From positions 1,647,501-1,711,500 of the forward strand of contig OX419336.1 of the NCBI GenBank assembly GCA_948470475.1: a stretch of 64,000 nt of DNA, written 5' to 3'. Positions 12,402 to 26,600 of this stretch are shown here, piece by piece (positions within the stretch are counted from its first letter, which is position 1; each line of letters starts with the position of its first letter). The translations under genes were made by a program, and so were the position numbers. The stretch is from Galaxea fascicularis (Eukaryota > Cnidaria > Anthozoa > Scleractinia > Euphylliidae). Below the pieces are notes generated by a model. The model saw only the letters and a program-made list of their open reading frames with translations, had not been told where the DNA came from and made no database searches.

Positions 12402-15174
12402 TCACAGGGAGACATTAGCCATGAGAAGTGGGTCGTCTAGAAGCGGGTAGTCATAATCGTAGAGTAAAGTCACGGGCTCGGGTTCATCAGGAGGCAAGGT
12501 TCCAACAAATCCAAAGTCCGTGAGTTTCTTACTGGTATTCATCTCTTCTTTTTCTCCTTCGTCTTTCGGTTGGTAGATTCTTATGTTCAAAGTACACGGT
12601 CCCAGCCCCCGCTTTACAATCAATGATATTCCATATATAGTAATGTTCGAGGGTACCTGTGCACTGATGTGTCCTGGCATCAGTGTCATGTCCTGGAAAG
12701 ATATACTGCGCAAGTGCAACATGAGGTACCTGGATAGGAGGCAATTCGTCACTTTAGAAACGAGTAGGGGCGTGGGACGGAGTTTTTGAAATTTATTGAT
12801 TAGAAGAAAATATGTTTCTGCCACATGAAAGAGCATCCCAAAAATGATCGCCTTAGCAACTTTGAGCCTGCTCAGTTGAATAGGGGTTAAAAAGGAAAGG
12901 CTTACGGACATAGTAATAATTAGACATTTGTACTGGGATTACTTGATTTTTAAATGCGTGTTTTCTGGCGGCTTTTCAACCAAACATGCTCAAACTTTCT
13001 GAAGCTATGCCCTTTCATGTGAGATTTTCAGTAAAGCTTAGATTCGTTCTCAGGCCCCTACTCGTTTCTTAAGTAGGCGAAAGCAAGAGCCATGAATATG
13101 GGCTCCTGGCAAAATTAAAGGTAGTACTTATTAGTGAGTTGCGAGCGATGCGCATGTGTGCCTTATCGCTGAGAGTAATAATAAAGATCTTTATGGGAAA
13201 TATACTCTCAGGCAGACGTGAGAAGTGTACAATTCAATGCAATGACAATAAATTAATACTAATAAGACCAAACTGTACTATGCTAATAAGCGTATGTTTT
13301 CTCTCGTCGTGGCTGACCCTTTTGCTTTCTTGCCTTCAATGTATTATTAAATAATGGTTACTGAACTGGATCACTGAATAAGGCCATTGAAGAGATTTGA
13401 TGGGATATCAGCTATCAGATTGTGGTCACCAAATCGTTCTTTTGGCTTTCTTGGAAAATGAAATGAACAATATCTGGTATTTCTTAAATGGCAGTTATCC
13501 CACCCAGGCTTGTTGGATATGAAATAATCATAAAGTATTTGGTGCTATGCACCTTGTTGCTTATCTATCGTCTTATATCCTGCGCGCGCTCGTTGAATAA
13601 TTAAAAAAAAAACCTCACTTATCACATTGACGCATTTGAAATAATGATCTCACCGCCGAAAATGTCCAATTCTTGGAATGAAAAGCTCCCGGATTGGTTC
13701 AACTCCCGCACAAACCTGAATTTTCACTAATGCCCACTGCGATTATCACTAACATCTTCATTCTTTAATTTGCGGTTTAAATAAGTGATTTCATATATTC
13801 ATATTCTTCTTCGTTTCTATTTGTTCTGTGTTTTGAAACCATTACCTGTAACAAGACACAGAATCATCAGAAAAAGAGATAGAAAAAGAGCAAAAAAAAA
13901 GAAAAAGAAAGAAAACCGCTTACCCTGACACTTCCTCAGCAGCGGGCTCCCACAGACCCACATTGCAGTTTGGACAGGGCTTCAGTTGAGCTGTGGGTTC
14001 ATCGTCGTCCTCTAGTTGAACAGCCTTCCTGATTGGTCCAGTGGCTGCTGTTCTGAGTCGAGGACGCAGCTTCTTGAACTCGTTATAATCAAGCTGTTTG
14101 TCGCCATCTGAGTCAAGCGCCATAGCTGTGAGGTAGATTTCTACTTGTGTTGCCGGAGCTCCTTTGGAGATAAGGAGTAGGTGATCATGAAAGACAATAG
14201 GGTGCAACCAAGCTCCGCCTGTCGCTAGCGCATATGAAGTTGTTTAATTTACATCCACGTTGCATGCAAGCAGAAAGCATGCAACGGCTACTTTCACTTA
14301 GTCTTGCGAAAAGACGTTTCGTCAACGTTCGTATCATGTAAGCAAGTGATTAAAACATCAATCCATCTTTATGTCTCTCAAAAGAGCGTAGCAAACGCGG
14401 CTCAAACATACATGTGATTTAGTTGACATTCGCGAGTCTTTCGAATTCGCTCCTTTAAAAAGCGGGAAAATGATGAAAACAGAAGAAAAATTGTGGTTAA
14501 GTTGAAGCTTTCTGGGTATTCAATTATATTTCGAATAACAGATCTTTAAACGTTTGTTTAATTGTCAGCACACAGCTCAAACTACTTACCTAAATCCCTC
14601 ATGCCCGCGGCAAACTCTTCGTACGAAATTGTACCGCTGTTGTCGGAGTCGAATCGTCGAAACAGATCTAGTATTCGACCATAGTTTTGGTTCATCCAGT
14701 TCAGCATGCGATCCTGGAAGTCTACCAAGATCTTCTTGGAGGAGATTATTCCCGTTAGCTCTGACTGGGGATCTGTCTTCTGTTTAGAAGAAGATCAAGA
14801 GAAAAACGATTAGTGAATATTCTCGAAAGCACAACTGAGAGGTGTTTATGTTGTATTGATTGGCCAGATAAGGACAGAAACATAGCGTAAGAGCGAGAAG
14901 TATATGTTATCTTGATGTTTTATCGTCTTTCGAACCAGGATCAAATTACGAAACTTCTGAAAACAATGTGATCGAAGACAAGTGAACGTAAATTGTGTAC
15001 TTGTACAGAGCTGCAGTTCAATCGGGTTTTCAGGGCTGCTACTTTTAACTGAAAACACTATTTCAAGATGAGAAGCATATCTTCGAGAGTGAGAGAAAAA
15101 AATATGGTATGAAATTTTGATGAAAATACAGGAAAACTAAAGGAAAAGGAGGGAAAAATCACCTTTTTTGCCAT
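12402..15174 (-). CDS. EF-hand protein, 255 residues, with unrecognised C-terminal domain
   Basis: Four exons on the minus strand: 15163-15174 (MAKK), 14590-14779, 13924-14161, 12402-12729; 768 nt including the stop TGA at 12404-12402. Phases agree at all junctions. Two EF-hand loops are visible, DSDNSGTISYEE (about residues 50-61) and DSDGDKQLDYNE (about 86-97), separated by 24 residues as in a calmodulin-type pair, so calcium binding is expected. A short acidic stretch, then a CPNC motif (a possible metal or disulphide pair), follow. The last ~110 residues (from YLMLHLRSISFQDM to LLMANVSL) form a compact-looking domain I do not recognise. No signal peptide or membrane segment is seen, so it is probably cytosolic. 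The acceptor at 14162 was chosen over one further upstream because it gives the normal EF-hand spacing; the acceptor at 12730 is the only one that keeps the long frame. Confidence 0.85.
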
Positions 15175-17667
15175 CGTGCATTTAAGGCAATAAACTGTGT
15201 TGATGAGGAACAGACGAGGTGTTTCCACACCTATCAGGCATTCGATTGATCTTATTCAAATATCACCGCGGAGATTTACACAGCGAAAAAAGTTTCTATT
15301 ATTGTGGTTCTTTCTAACGTAATAACTCAGTTTTGTTGATCAGAATATAAAGGCCATGAAACTGCTAATTAATCAAGGAATCATGCAGAGACCACCTACC
15401 GCAACTGGGACGAAGTGACCCTTAGAGATCAGGATGAGAGATGTTTGTGTAAGTGAGCTTTTTTTCTCGTTTATTTTTCGGGAAACACCTGCTGAGAGCT
15501 TTTTCTCTCGCCTATGAAAACAATAACACCTTAATCACCCCATCTTTTTCATTTTCGGTGGTTTATTTTTATCGCCTCGTATAATTACCATGAAGAAGTG
15601 ACGTGAAACAAAACGCGAAGGCTCAAGACAAGTTTGGCCAAAATTACGTTTTTAATTTAACGCACTCTTCAGCTTTTGCTGTTACTCGTCATGAAGAAAT
15701 TAAATGCAGCTAGAAATGAACAGAACTGGCTTCTCTTGACAGTGAATTAGTCGACAAACCATAATGAGCTCTGCGTGGTTAATATTTTGTTGCTATGGCG
15801 ACTATCCAAATCGCTACCAAATCTCAATTGCCAGCTGTATCGAATTTTTATAACTACCGTTTTTTTAATTCTAATTTTTGTTTTTAATTTACGAACCCCC
15901 AAAACGTACGGTACGCAAAATTCCAAGCTGTGCACATTTGTTCAAAGGGAAACCAATCGGTCTTAGAAGCCCGTCGTGCATAGCATTACATGATTCCTTT
16001 TATATGTTCTCATGATACTGACATATTAAAATTTCAAGCTTCAAACAGAGCAAATTAAATTGTGCTGCTGCGGCGGAGCCATAGTAGTAAATTTCTGAGC
16101 GTTTTTCAATCTCTGTCCACAACTAGAGAACAATCTGCTTGCCAGACATGAAGTACCACATACTTCAATTTTTGAGAGCCTGAGTACATGGGGAATTGTG
16201 GGATCATTTTGGCGTTTTTTTGCGGAGGGGGGGGGGGGGGAGGCTGGGGAATAGAGCTGCGCGGGGAGGGTGAGGCAGGGCTATTAAAAGCGGCATAAGT
16301 GATCAGCCGTGCCATGAATGCAGTCTTTCGTGGCGGGAGACTACGCTACCTCAAGTAAGTCAGTCTTGCAAGAGAAATACACAGGACAAAAACAAAACCT
16401 ATGTTTCCTCAATCTCATAGCGTCAGAGAAGGAGGGTAGAGTAGTTTTAATGTCAATCTGACAACAATAACAATTAAGGAATTGAAATTCTATGAATGAG
16501 CTTGACAGCTATAATTTAAACTATTACATATACATAATTTTAAAGAAACCTAACGGATCACTAAATTCTAATTTCGTTTTTAATATCATTGGGTTACTGT
16601 TCCCAACAAATTGTTTGTCACCTCCAAAAATAACATAGCTTAAATAACTATAACAAAACTGAACTTAAGAAATTGTTTTTTATTTCGTGCTACGCCATCA
16701 TCGTGGCCTTTCTAATCCTTATTCTGATGTTATCACTAATATAATCCTAACCCAAACCCCAGTGTAAGGCTGGGCATAAAACCCTTTATCTAAACCTAAA
16801 ATTTAAGTCAAGTCCAAGTCAATCTTTATTTATACGCGGTAGATACACCAGGAAATTAAAATATTACAATATAAAAACTGCAATGATACGTTAGAAAAGA
16901 CTAAAAATCTGGCAATTGCGTGTCATGAGTTTAAACCTCTTTAAATAAGTGTTTATGTACCTTAACGTGACATTAAAGTTAATCTATCCGCTTGACGCTT
17001 CCTAATAAAACTTAGTTGCGATGTTTTTTTTGTGATTTACGTGTCTTACGCCTTACGTCCACAGAAGTTTCCGTGCGTAAAAATGAAGGGAGAAATGTTA
17101 CAATTTTGATTTTCGTTATGTCTCCATTATCTTCAATCATGATAATTGGAGTGAATGAAAATACCCAAGAATGACGTCAATAAAAGAGTGAGTTTCAAAA
17201 TACGACGACGTAAAACCCCTTCGGGTATAGATGAAATGGAACGAGACGAAACGTTTACCATCTGAGAACGATAAGTCAACATAAAAAATATACATCTCGC
17301 CTTACTTTTTTTCCTAAGTTTGGTCTCCTTTTACCTTTTGATGGTTCTAATCATTTTAATGGTTCTAAACCATAATTACTTATTGTCTACCTACACTTTC
17401 GTCAGTCAAGACCTGTTCTTATTTGCAGTATGTAGGTCCAACAAGTTCATTCCATACATACAAATTTCAATGCCCTTGCTTTCTAAAATTCCGTCATGGT
17501 CACACAGCGCCGTACACTTCATACGTAAAACGTTAAGGTCCCCTGAAAGCTTTTTACTGACGCTGTGATCTTTAAAAGCAAAAGAAAAGCGAAATTCCAT
17601 TTTAATTTCACGGCTTTGCTCCCAACAGTTAGAGCGGGAGAGGTAAACCGATGTCGTAAATTTAAGT
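15175..17667. other. Intergenic region between EF-hand gene start and kinesin gene end
   Basis: About 2.5 kb with no gene I can support. It should contain the EF-hand gene promoter and the kinesin 3' untranslated region. Visible features are a G-tract at about 16227-16240, AT-rich low-complexity DNA, and near 16803-16890 a sequence resembling the 3' tail of a SINE or LINE ('caatctttatttatacg'). Short open frames here look random. Confidence 0.5.
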
Positions 17668-20600
17668 TTACATTTCCTCCACCAACTTAGTGGTGTCTGA
17701 TTTGGATTGATTCGCTCTTTCAGATTTCTTTCGAAATGATAACCGGACAGGACTGAAACATGCGAAGACATTAGATTTTTTCTTCTTCTTTCCTCTAGCG
17801 TGCTTCACGTCCATATCTTCGCTTGACGTCATTAAGTCATCAGCCTTCGTTTCCTCATGAACAGCTTCTAAAACAGCTGGACGATCCTCGTCGATGGAGG
17901 CTCCGTCAGGGTCACGTGATGTTAAGGGAATGGTGTCACGCGAAACTCGTTTCAGGTCAAACTCGGAGTTCCTTACCCAAGGATCCTGAATGGGTTCTGA
18001 GTCAAGGATGTCTTCAGGTGGCGACGATTCCTCCAGGAACCTAAAGAAAGAAAGAAAAAAAAAATACTAACTTCGCGCTGAGAGCCACGTACGTCTTCAT
18101 TGCGCGGAATAGTCTGTAGATATACTGCACAACGAGTGATAAACTGAATCCGATAGATGCAGAAATAATCAGAAAATTCGAAACGGAAATATCCTTCAAG
18201 CAGTCACAAAAGAAAAACAAAACCACAATAATAATGACCACTGCACCAATTTGATTTGATTTGATTCGATTTGTAATTAGATTGCTAGACACCAGATGAT
18301 ACCAGCTGATTGGTCTTTCTAGGATAAATAAAGTTTAATACTATTATTTTATCATCACCATCCGCATCACTATTATTGTCTTTATCATAACAAAAGTCAT
18401 TGACGATGCAATGTTCACTCACCTGCTAGATATTTCTTGTGCACTCGTCTGGCACTCTTTGTTGCTGCATTGTATCTGTATTGGAGGATCTGTTACCACT
18501 GCAGCATCTAAATCAACAGCACAATTATTAAGCTCGTTTCCTTTTATGAAAAAATGTATGCAGTCATATCATGCGTTGTCTGATCGGATTCCTAGAAAGG
18601 GCACAAAATTATATTGCAATGTTCTATGCCGAACAGTGGCACCTTAAATCTAAAAAACGTCATTAGCTTTCTTGAGCTCAACATACTTTCGCCTTTATTT
18701 ACGACAAATGCATGGTTTCGCAAAGTCAGCAATTCCAACTAAGGGGGTAAAGATTTCACAAGCCTTGCCTACACTAGGCTTACAGTCAACAAAGTGCAGA
18801 AACATATGTGTTGACAATCTATTCACATATTTACCTTTTCTAATTCGCCTTCTCAGCGATCGTACTGGTTCCGGGTCTGTCTGTATTTCCTGGTCAACCT
18901 ACATACATACAGAAACGTTACTGCAGCGACTGCGTACATAACACGCCGTGGCTGTTAACTGTGTAATCTTCCAAACCGTATTGGAATAAAGTGGCGTCTC
19001 CGGAAGACCAAACTTTTCGATATTTGTTGGCCGCCCGAAATTCGTTTTTCCCAAAAACAAAAGCACACGTCACAACCTTTCTCAAATTTCCAAGCTAGCT
19101 ATTGGCAAAGACACAGAAGAAAACAAGAACGCCCGCAGGCTGGCAGGTCGGAAAAACAAGTGTAATAGGTAGCTGATAGGGAACTAGAAAGGCTGCACAC
19201 AGAGTGACTCATAACAAGAGAGAATGACATCCTCTCTTGCTCATGATCACTTTTTTTAGGACAAACAAACTGTATCAAAAGGTCTGGATTCTTTCAGTCG
19301 TCAACCAAATCTGATAAGTGGCAAAATCCAGATCCAGCAGCAGTAAATCCAGCAGATCACGACAAACTCGAAAGTTAAATGCAGTTCTAAGTCCCGAGGA
19401 AGCCCACCTTTGATGGGATATGAATGACTGTTGGTAACTCAGTCCTGGTCGATTCAGCTTGGGCCGTCTTCTCGGAGTCTCTTTTGTTTTGCAAAACAAG
19501 AATACAGCTCATCACTGTCTTGTTAACCAGCAACAGGTTCACGGCTTCCTCCAACAGGGGAGGGGTGAGATCTGGGTCTTGTCCATCGTCTCCCGTAAGG
19601 CTGCTGTGGTCTATAGTGTTAAACAAGAAAAGTGGTTTTGTGTACTTAGATAATTAGCTACACAATCCTGGGTAAAAGAGGGTCAGTAATTGAAAGTTTT
19701 TATCTCGCAATAATCACTACAAAACCACAACTCACCAGCAGTAGCGTATATTCTATAAAGCAGCTTTTCTTTCACGCCTTCAAATAAACGTCTCATGATA
19801 TGTGACAACTCTGAAGTAAAAACAGAAGAAGGAAACAATGAACATACCAGTGCAATTTGCATCTACTGTTTGCCTCAAAACCAAGGCTTGTTCAGCTAAA
19901 ATGCCCATTGATTTGGCGCTTGCAACTCGATAACGCGAAGACTCGGGTATGAAGTGCAATAAAACTCAACTGAGTAGGGTGTCTCTTTCCTATTCTTGCA
20001 GCCAGTTGCGCTTGCGTCAAAATATTAAGGGGCGTAACAGGTGATCGCATGAATGCCTTGTTTTCCGTACATCTGAGCACTTTTCCTTAAAAGTCTCGCC
20101 AACATTTCATTCAATAGAACTGAGCGGCTTCATTAGGTTGGAGTCCTCGGTACGGTAAATGTTTGAGAATTTTGGATGATTTTTGGAATGTTTGGAATCA
20201 AGATTTGTTCGGGAGAATGTTGAAAATTATGCAAGATGGTTGAAAATTAAAATTTGAAGGGAATAATTTAAAGACGAAGGCGACATAGTGTGCCACCACT
20301 ATAAGGAGCCCATGACCCCGTTAGCAGACTATTTGGTTTATGTGTATATCCTTTTCTCTGCCTTTCTTTCTGTCAATCTCAATTCATCCCATTCCATTTT
20401 TCCAAAATTTCACCAAAAATACCCCCCTTCAGCATCTGTCTCAATGCAAAATATCAGTCCATTTGTCGTTCGGCCTGAGTCCTGATCTTGAAAAAACGTT
20501 CTTGGTATAACGTAACGTTCTCGCAAACTCACTGGATCCAAGTAACTGAAAGTGAATTTATCGAAAGCGCAACCGACGGGCAAACCTTAGGAAGTGACAG

Positions 20601-23600
20601 AAAAGTTATGACCACGCGCTGGAAAAAGCATGATCACGTGGCAGAAAAAAGGCATGGTCACATGGTGTAATAATCAGATCTATTATACAGTAGTTTCTTG
20701 TGTTCATGCTTCCTCTGACTTAAAAGAAATGAAATAAGTTTACACACCTCCTTCCCGAAGGAAAGGCACCTCCACGCCAAACACCTCTGAAAAGAAGTTA
20801 ACAGTCTCTGAGTCGAGTTCGGTTTTTAAGCGGCACAAGTCACTTTCTAAATGCACGACTTTGTTCTTTACCGACTGAATCTCATCAGGCTCAGCGGAAT
20901 CACTCAAATATTCCAGATCTTCATCCTCTTCCTCCGCTAATGGTACGCATGCGCTGGAGTTACAGTGCTTGCCATGGAAGCTGTTGGCTCGAGTGCGTCC
21001 CGTGACATCAATTGGCTGGCTGCGGTCACTCTCCCTAGTGGAGTGATCCGACTCGCTATGCCGACTGCTACAGCCGCTGTCGTTAGGCGGCTGGCGGGAT
21101 CGCGGACTCATGGGCTCGTTTTCCAGAAAAGACTCGATGCTTGAGCTTGATGCTCCGTCTTGTCCTTTTAGCTCAACTGAATCTGTTGACGCATAAATCT
21201 TCTTTGAATCTGACTGTAGCTCCGGGAACGAGCTCTTCAAATAAATGATCGGAACCGACCCGGGTTTTCGCGATTCGAGGGAAAGCTTCGGTGTCGGAGG
21301 AAACTGAAGAAGATACAACTCCCGTAAGGAATCTGTACTAGTTAAAGAAAATCGACTTTCTCCTCGCTGTCTGCCTCGCAAATTGTTCAACAACAACCCT
21401 CCTTTTTCTAAAACGCTGGAACTGACAGAGTGAATGACATCCTCCTCATACTCTGCGCAGCCGCTGTCACGTGACTGTGGGTTGTCATAGCTACAGGCCT
21501 GGGATAAATCCTGCATTTGATAGAGCAGCTGTAGCGACATTATCTCGGCTAATAGCACATTATACAATGTGTCCGTCTGGTTTGTCCCTGGAGGCATGCG
21601 AGGAAACTCGGCCTCGTCCAACATGGTTTGTGTATGCCGTTCGTGGCTTGGTGACTTCTCTAACCGTTCCTGTAACTCGCTGATTCGCTGTTTCTCTTCT
21701 TCGAGAGACTTCTCAAGTCTCTCCTGTTCCAGTTGCTTTAAAATCTCCGAGCGCTCTTTTTCATCCGCAAGCGCTCTCTCGTATTCTTCCTTCATGCGTT
21801 GTTCTATCGTCCAAGAGCGTCTTTTTTCTTCATCTAAAGCGCTTTGCAGGCGCTGTTTTTCACGCCCCTCGCTGCTCAAGATTCGCTGTCGTTCAATCAG
21901 CACTGCTGTCTCCAAGGAGGCGTGGTGCATCCCTTCAAGAACACGTCTCTGGCTTTTCTCGTCAAAGAGCGTCTTTTCTAAGTTATCGTTCTCTTTTTGA
22001 AGGTTTTGAATCTGAAGACCATAACAAATCATGGTTAATGGCAAGCAACAGACAGCAAGCCAACTCTTGCATTTTCTATTCTAAAGGGCTAGAATTATTA
22101 TAAAACCACACTTTGTGTCACTATGTTGGCTTACGTAGAGGTCAAGTAACAAAATTCCACGCACGTTTTTCCATGACCTAATTCAAATTACATTACCTCA
22201 GTATAGAGCTCACGACAAAAAGAATAGTTTTTGTATTCCAAACTGAGAAAAAAAGGACAGCCAGTGAACACAAACACAGCTCGCTAAATTTACGATTTTT
22301 CAAACCTCGAATTAAAAAAAAAACAGCTGCATGCTCCGAGTTAACTTCAAAAACATTTGGCCATCAATTTAAAGCTTGTTTGAGCAGGATTTTTCTTCGA
22401 CTGATTTATGACATGCGACCAGTTATATGTGACCAATCAAATTAAAGCTACTGAGTGGTAAGTTCCTGTTGGAACTTACTAAGACACAATGGAACTTTCT
22501 AGTAGCACATGGGAGTGCAAGCATTAACACTGTTTCGTAAACAGCAGTAAAATAAGTATATTTGGCTCGGTAGTTTAGTCAGCCTCAAGGTGCATGATAC
22601 TACTATTAATATCACATCAGCATCTCCAATTTCCGCTTCTTGTTTACGAACTGACGTAAGTTAATTCAAATTTGAACGTCCACAAGTCTAAACATTTCAA
22701 CCAAGATAAAAAAATCTGTTATATGAGGGAAATCAACAAACTAAGCACTGAAAAACGAGTGTATTTATATTATGTAAATGTGATACACTTAATACAACTT
22801 TTACAGAAATATATTGGGCGACTAGCTGGAGGTGTTATTGTTAACATGCACAGATATAAGAACTTCTTTAAAAAGCAAGAGAACAAGCCCATCTCTACGA
22901 AATTAAAGAACAAGAATGAGAGACCCGATCCCAAGAGAAACTTCGCTTCCCTCATGTCTCGAAGTCACATGGATATGATTTCTTTTTTGGTATTTTGCGG
23001 CCTTTTGCCTCATAATGTAGCTGAAATAAACATTTCCAGATCAGAATGATTGAAAAGTACTTATCACCAATAGAGCAAAGCCGTTTCTTCTTGAATTGTA
23101 ACCGTTTCGATTCAACCCCAACTTTTTGAGAGCACTGTTTCTTCAGAAAACATTTTATATCGCACACAGCTTAGCTACCATTTGCTTTCAAATTTCCTTA
23201 TGAATAAAATTTTGCTCGCTCTCAATAGAAGTTTAGACTGGAAGAAGATAAGGTCTCTTAAAGGAGAACAACAAGAGAATTAGAATTTTATGGAGTAAAC
23301 CTTTTTTTTCTGTATTTTTATTATCGTAGCATCCGTGGAATTGATAAGAAGAAAAAGTCGCGTCAAACACAACACTTTCTATCGCTACTTGTAATTAAGA
23401 TCAGAGCGGTTAGGTGAATTTTGGTTTGAAAACAGCTACCAAGTGCTTCACAGAGTAAACTGAGATCAAAGGCGGCAAATTAGTACATTTTCAACTTTCT
23501 CTTCTAGCCATTATGCAGAAACATAATAAACTTGTAAATATATTCTAGGTTGCAACCTCTTTAAGAAGTTTAGTACTAGGGGTCGATTTGGAATCCGTCG

Positions 23601-26600
23601 CCTAAGTTTTTCAGTGTTATTGACTCGGAGATGAGATATTTTAGTCCTGGATAAACTACTAAAAGGTATAACACTTTCTTTCATTAGTAACCCTTAGTGT
23701 TTTGCTTTCTGTTTCCGTTTCGCGTGCTCCAAACTGGGCAAAGATTGTCAAAACAACCAGGTTTAATACCTCGATCTTGTGACGAACTCGCTCGGCCTCT
23801 AAAAGCGCCTGTATTTCAGCCAATTTATGCTCTGCATCCGACTTGATGGCGTCACTTTGCTTCTCAAAATTCTGCTTCTGCGTTTTGATTTCCAGTTCTG
23901 AAACAGGAATGAACACAACGGACAAGATCATAAAAAAATTGAGAAACTACAAACAGATCTCGGGAACTAAAATTACATGCTAGCTGGTTAAATTAAATAT
24001 TCACGGCAATTTCTTCGCATAAATCTTTCCATACCATTTCCATTTCGCGGGGATTTTCTGAGTAATTTTTCGATCAAATTCATCTTCCAGTTGGCACTCT
24101 CGGTGAGGAAAATATTCGGAGTACGCGTGAACAGAGAATGGTGACTCCTCAAGCGAGAGATGACTGCGGCTCAACTATGATATGTTCACTTTTATGGATT
24201 CACAGCAAGTCATCCGTAAAGAAAACCCAACAACATATTGATATGTCAAATCGCTTCCAATTTAAAATTCACTAATACCGGCGGACAGCAAAAATACGCT
24301 TTTCAACAACTGGTCAGGAATCGATCATGATAAAGTTGGTTTGTCATTTGCCGGAACTCTTCTCTGGTTCACTGTACTCTATAGTGAAACCTTCCGAAAA
24401 GTGTTTTGATTCGGGGTGTTTTGTTGACAAATGTCGTCGCTGTAGTCTTATTGGCTCTCGCAAAAGTACATAAATTGTGTTCGTTCGTAACCATAAGTCT
24501 AATATAGCACAGAAATGACCTCATTGTTTATCCTGAAAGGATCAACCGCTTATCTTGCCACCTGCTCTAGAAAACCCAAAACAACCGGCCGGCCAATCAG
24601 ATGGCGGCTTTTTGTAAACCAACCAATCAGAAGGCTTGATTTTTGCCAGGTAGGCGAGGCGCCAAAGATAAGAGGGATTTGCAAGTGGCTAGATTCGTGT
24701 GGGTACCCTGACGAAAATGCAGCTAACTTCCTGTAATTCGATTCCTAATTTCTTCCTTTTAACGCTAAAGCGGCACTGCGTTAGTCGTTCGCATTTAGCT
24801 TGACAGATCGTTTTAAATATCGTGCCAATGAGATTTCGTGTCGTATTCATGACACCATAAAAACAAAACTCAATACTGATCCAGACTGACTGGATACAAC
24901 TTTAAAATGAACACACAATTTAAATCCACTTCGAACGAATTGGTGAAAAATAGCTTGTTTAAAATAATTCTGTCGCTCAACAAAATTTTCAGGAAACTAG
25001 CATTTTAAAGTGGAGAAAAGTTAACGGTACAACACACCATCAGTTGACTACAGACAAAAGTATTTGATCATTTTGAAATATATTTTTTTCTCTTTTAGTT
25101 TCTAAATGATAGCCTCGGACAGCTCTCATTAATCTGGCAACAGTGTATTGAATCATGCCGCATCAATGGCCTTTAAAACGTCTTGAAATAGAACCGAAAA
25201 AGATTGAACTAACAGTTATGTTTTCCAATAATCAATACTGCACTTGAATATAGGTGGAGCGATATTCTTCGGTAGTTAAATTTTTACTCTATGAAACACA
25301 GAAAAGAAAATTTTTCTTGGAAAGTAAACTTCAATAAAAAGCAAAAGATATAAAAGGAAAATACAAAATTAAATTAAAGGTAAGGTCGTAAAATTCTGCT
25401 TGTTAAAAAATAAATAAACTAAAATTATAAGCTGGAAAATAAGGAAATAAATGAATTAATTAAAACCACTGTACTTTATGCTGGGATTTCACTCAATTCA
25501 TGATAATTGGAATAAGTTCACGAGCTCACAGACCGCTAAAATTTATGTACAGCGGTATATTAAAATCACCCGAGGCCGATTGACTTTCAGGTTTTCGGAT
25601 TTTACGTATGTATAATAATACCAACAACGTTTCTCCGCACGAAGTATTTCAGCCAAGCGACATTGCGGAAACATGCGAGTAAAAATCTTAAAGGAAAATA
25701 AAGTTTGCATCTTTCCGATTGACACGTGTAAAAATATGACTAAAGTGGAAACAATTACGCTTACAACTGAATTAAAATAAAATATATTAGTGCGCTTTCC
25801 TTCGTACCAGCAATTAAACTATGAGGATGGACTTCATTTGAGAACAGCAGATATTAAACTTCGCAATTAATATCAGCTCAGTATTACTAACAGCGCCTTC
25901 GGTTGCCTGTATAACTCGAAAGATAAACAGTGCATGATATGTGTATATGGATTCGATATTCGGTATACTAACTGAAACGAACGTTATTAGCAAAGTTGAC
26001 TGCAAAACAGTATTTTTCAAATTAAAATAAAAAGCTATAGCCGTCTGAATACGGCAAAGAGACGAAACGGCATTGAATCAAAGCGCACGCATGGAGTTTT
26101 AAAGTGCATCATGACAAAACACAGCCAGACATCTTAAAAACAAGGCCATTTGTTCAATCCACCGCAGTTACTGAGTACCCTCGAATGTAACTTATAACTT
26201 GCGTTAAAAAAATGTCCTGTTGTATTTTTTGTTGTATTTTTTATAATAAAGAAGCTTTTCAGTATAATAATGGTATACTATGACGTTTAAATGAAATAAG
26301 ATAAAGCATGGCACACGAATCCCACCTTGTATTTCAACCTTCTTCCTTAAATCTTTCGACAGCTTGACGTAATCAACCTGTCAACAGAAGAAAAAAAAAT
26401 TTAGCATCAGTAATAACTTTTGTTATATTCTGTTAAATTTGAAGTGAATGAAAACTTACATCTTCTTAGGCGTCGACTGGGACGCAAACCCGTTGTATCA
26501 CTCGCAAGTAATACTGAAATGATGTTTGGAAACACGGTAAAAATTGACACTGGGACGGGAAGTACACTAGCTCGTGGTGATTTCGTCTGAGGCGACATTA

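Noticed and set aside
21569..22000. 143-codon Ser/Phe-rich plus-strand frame
   Set aside because: Antisense shadow of the kinesin coiled-coil exon.
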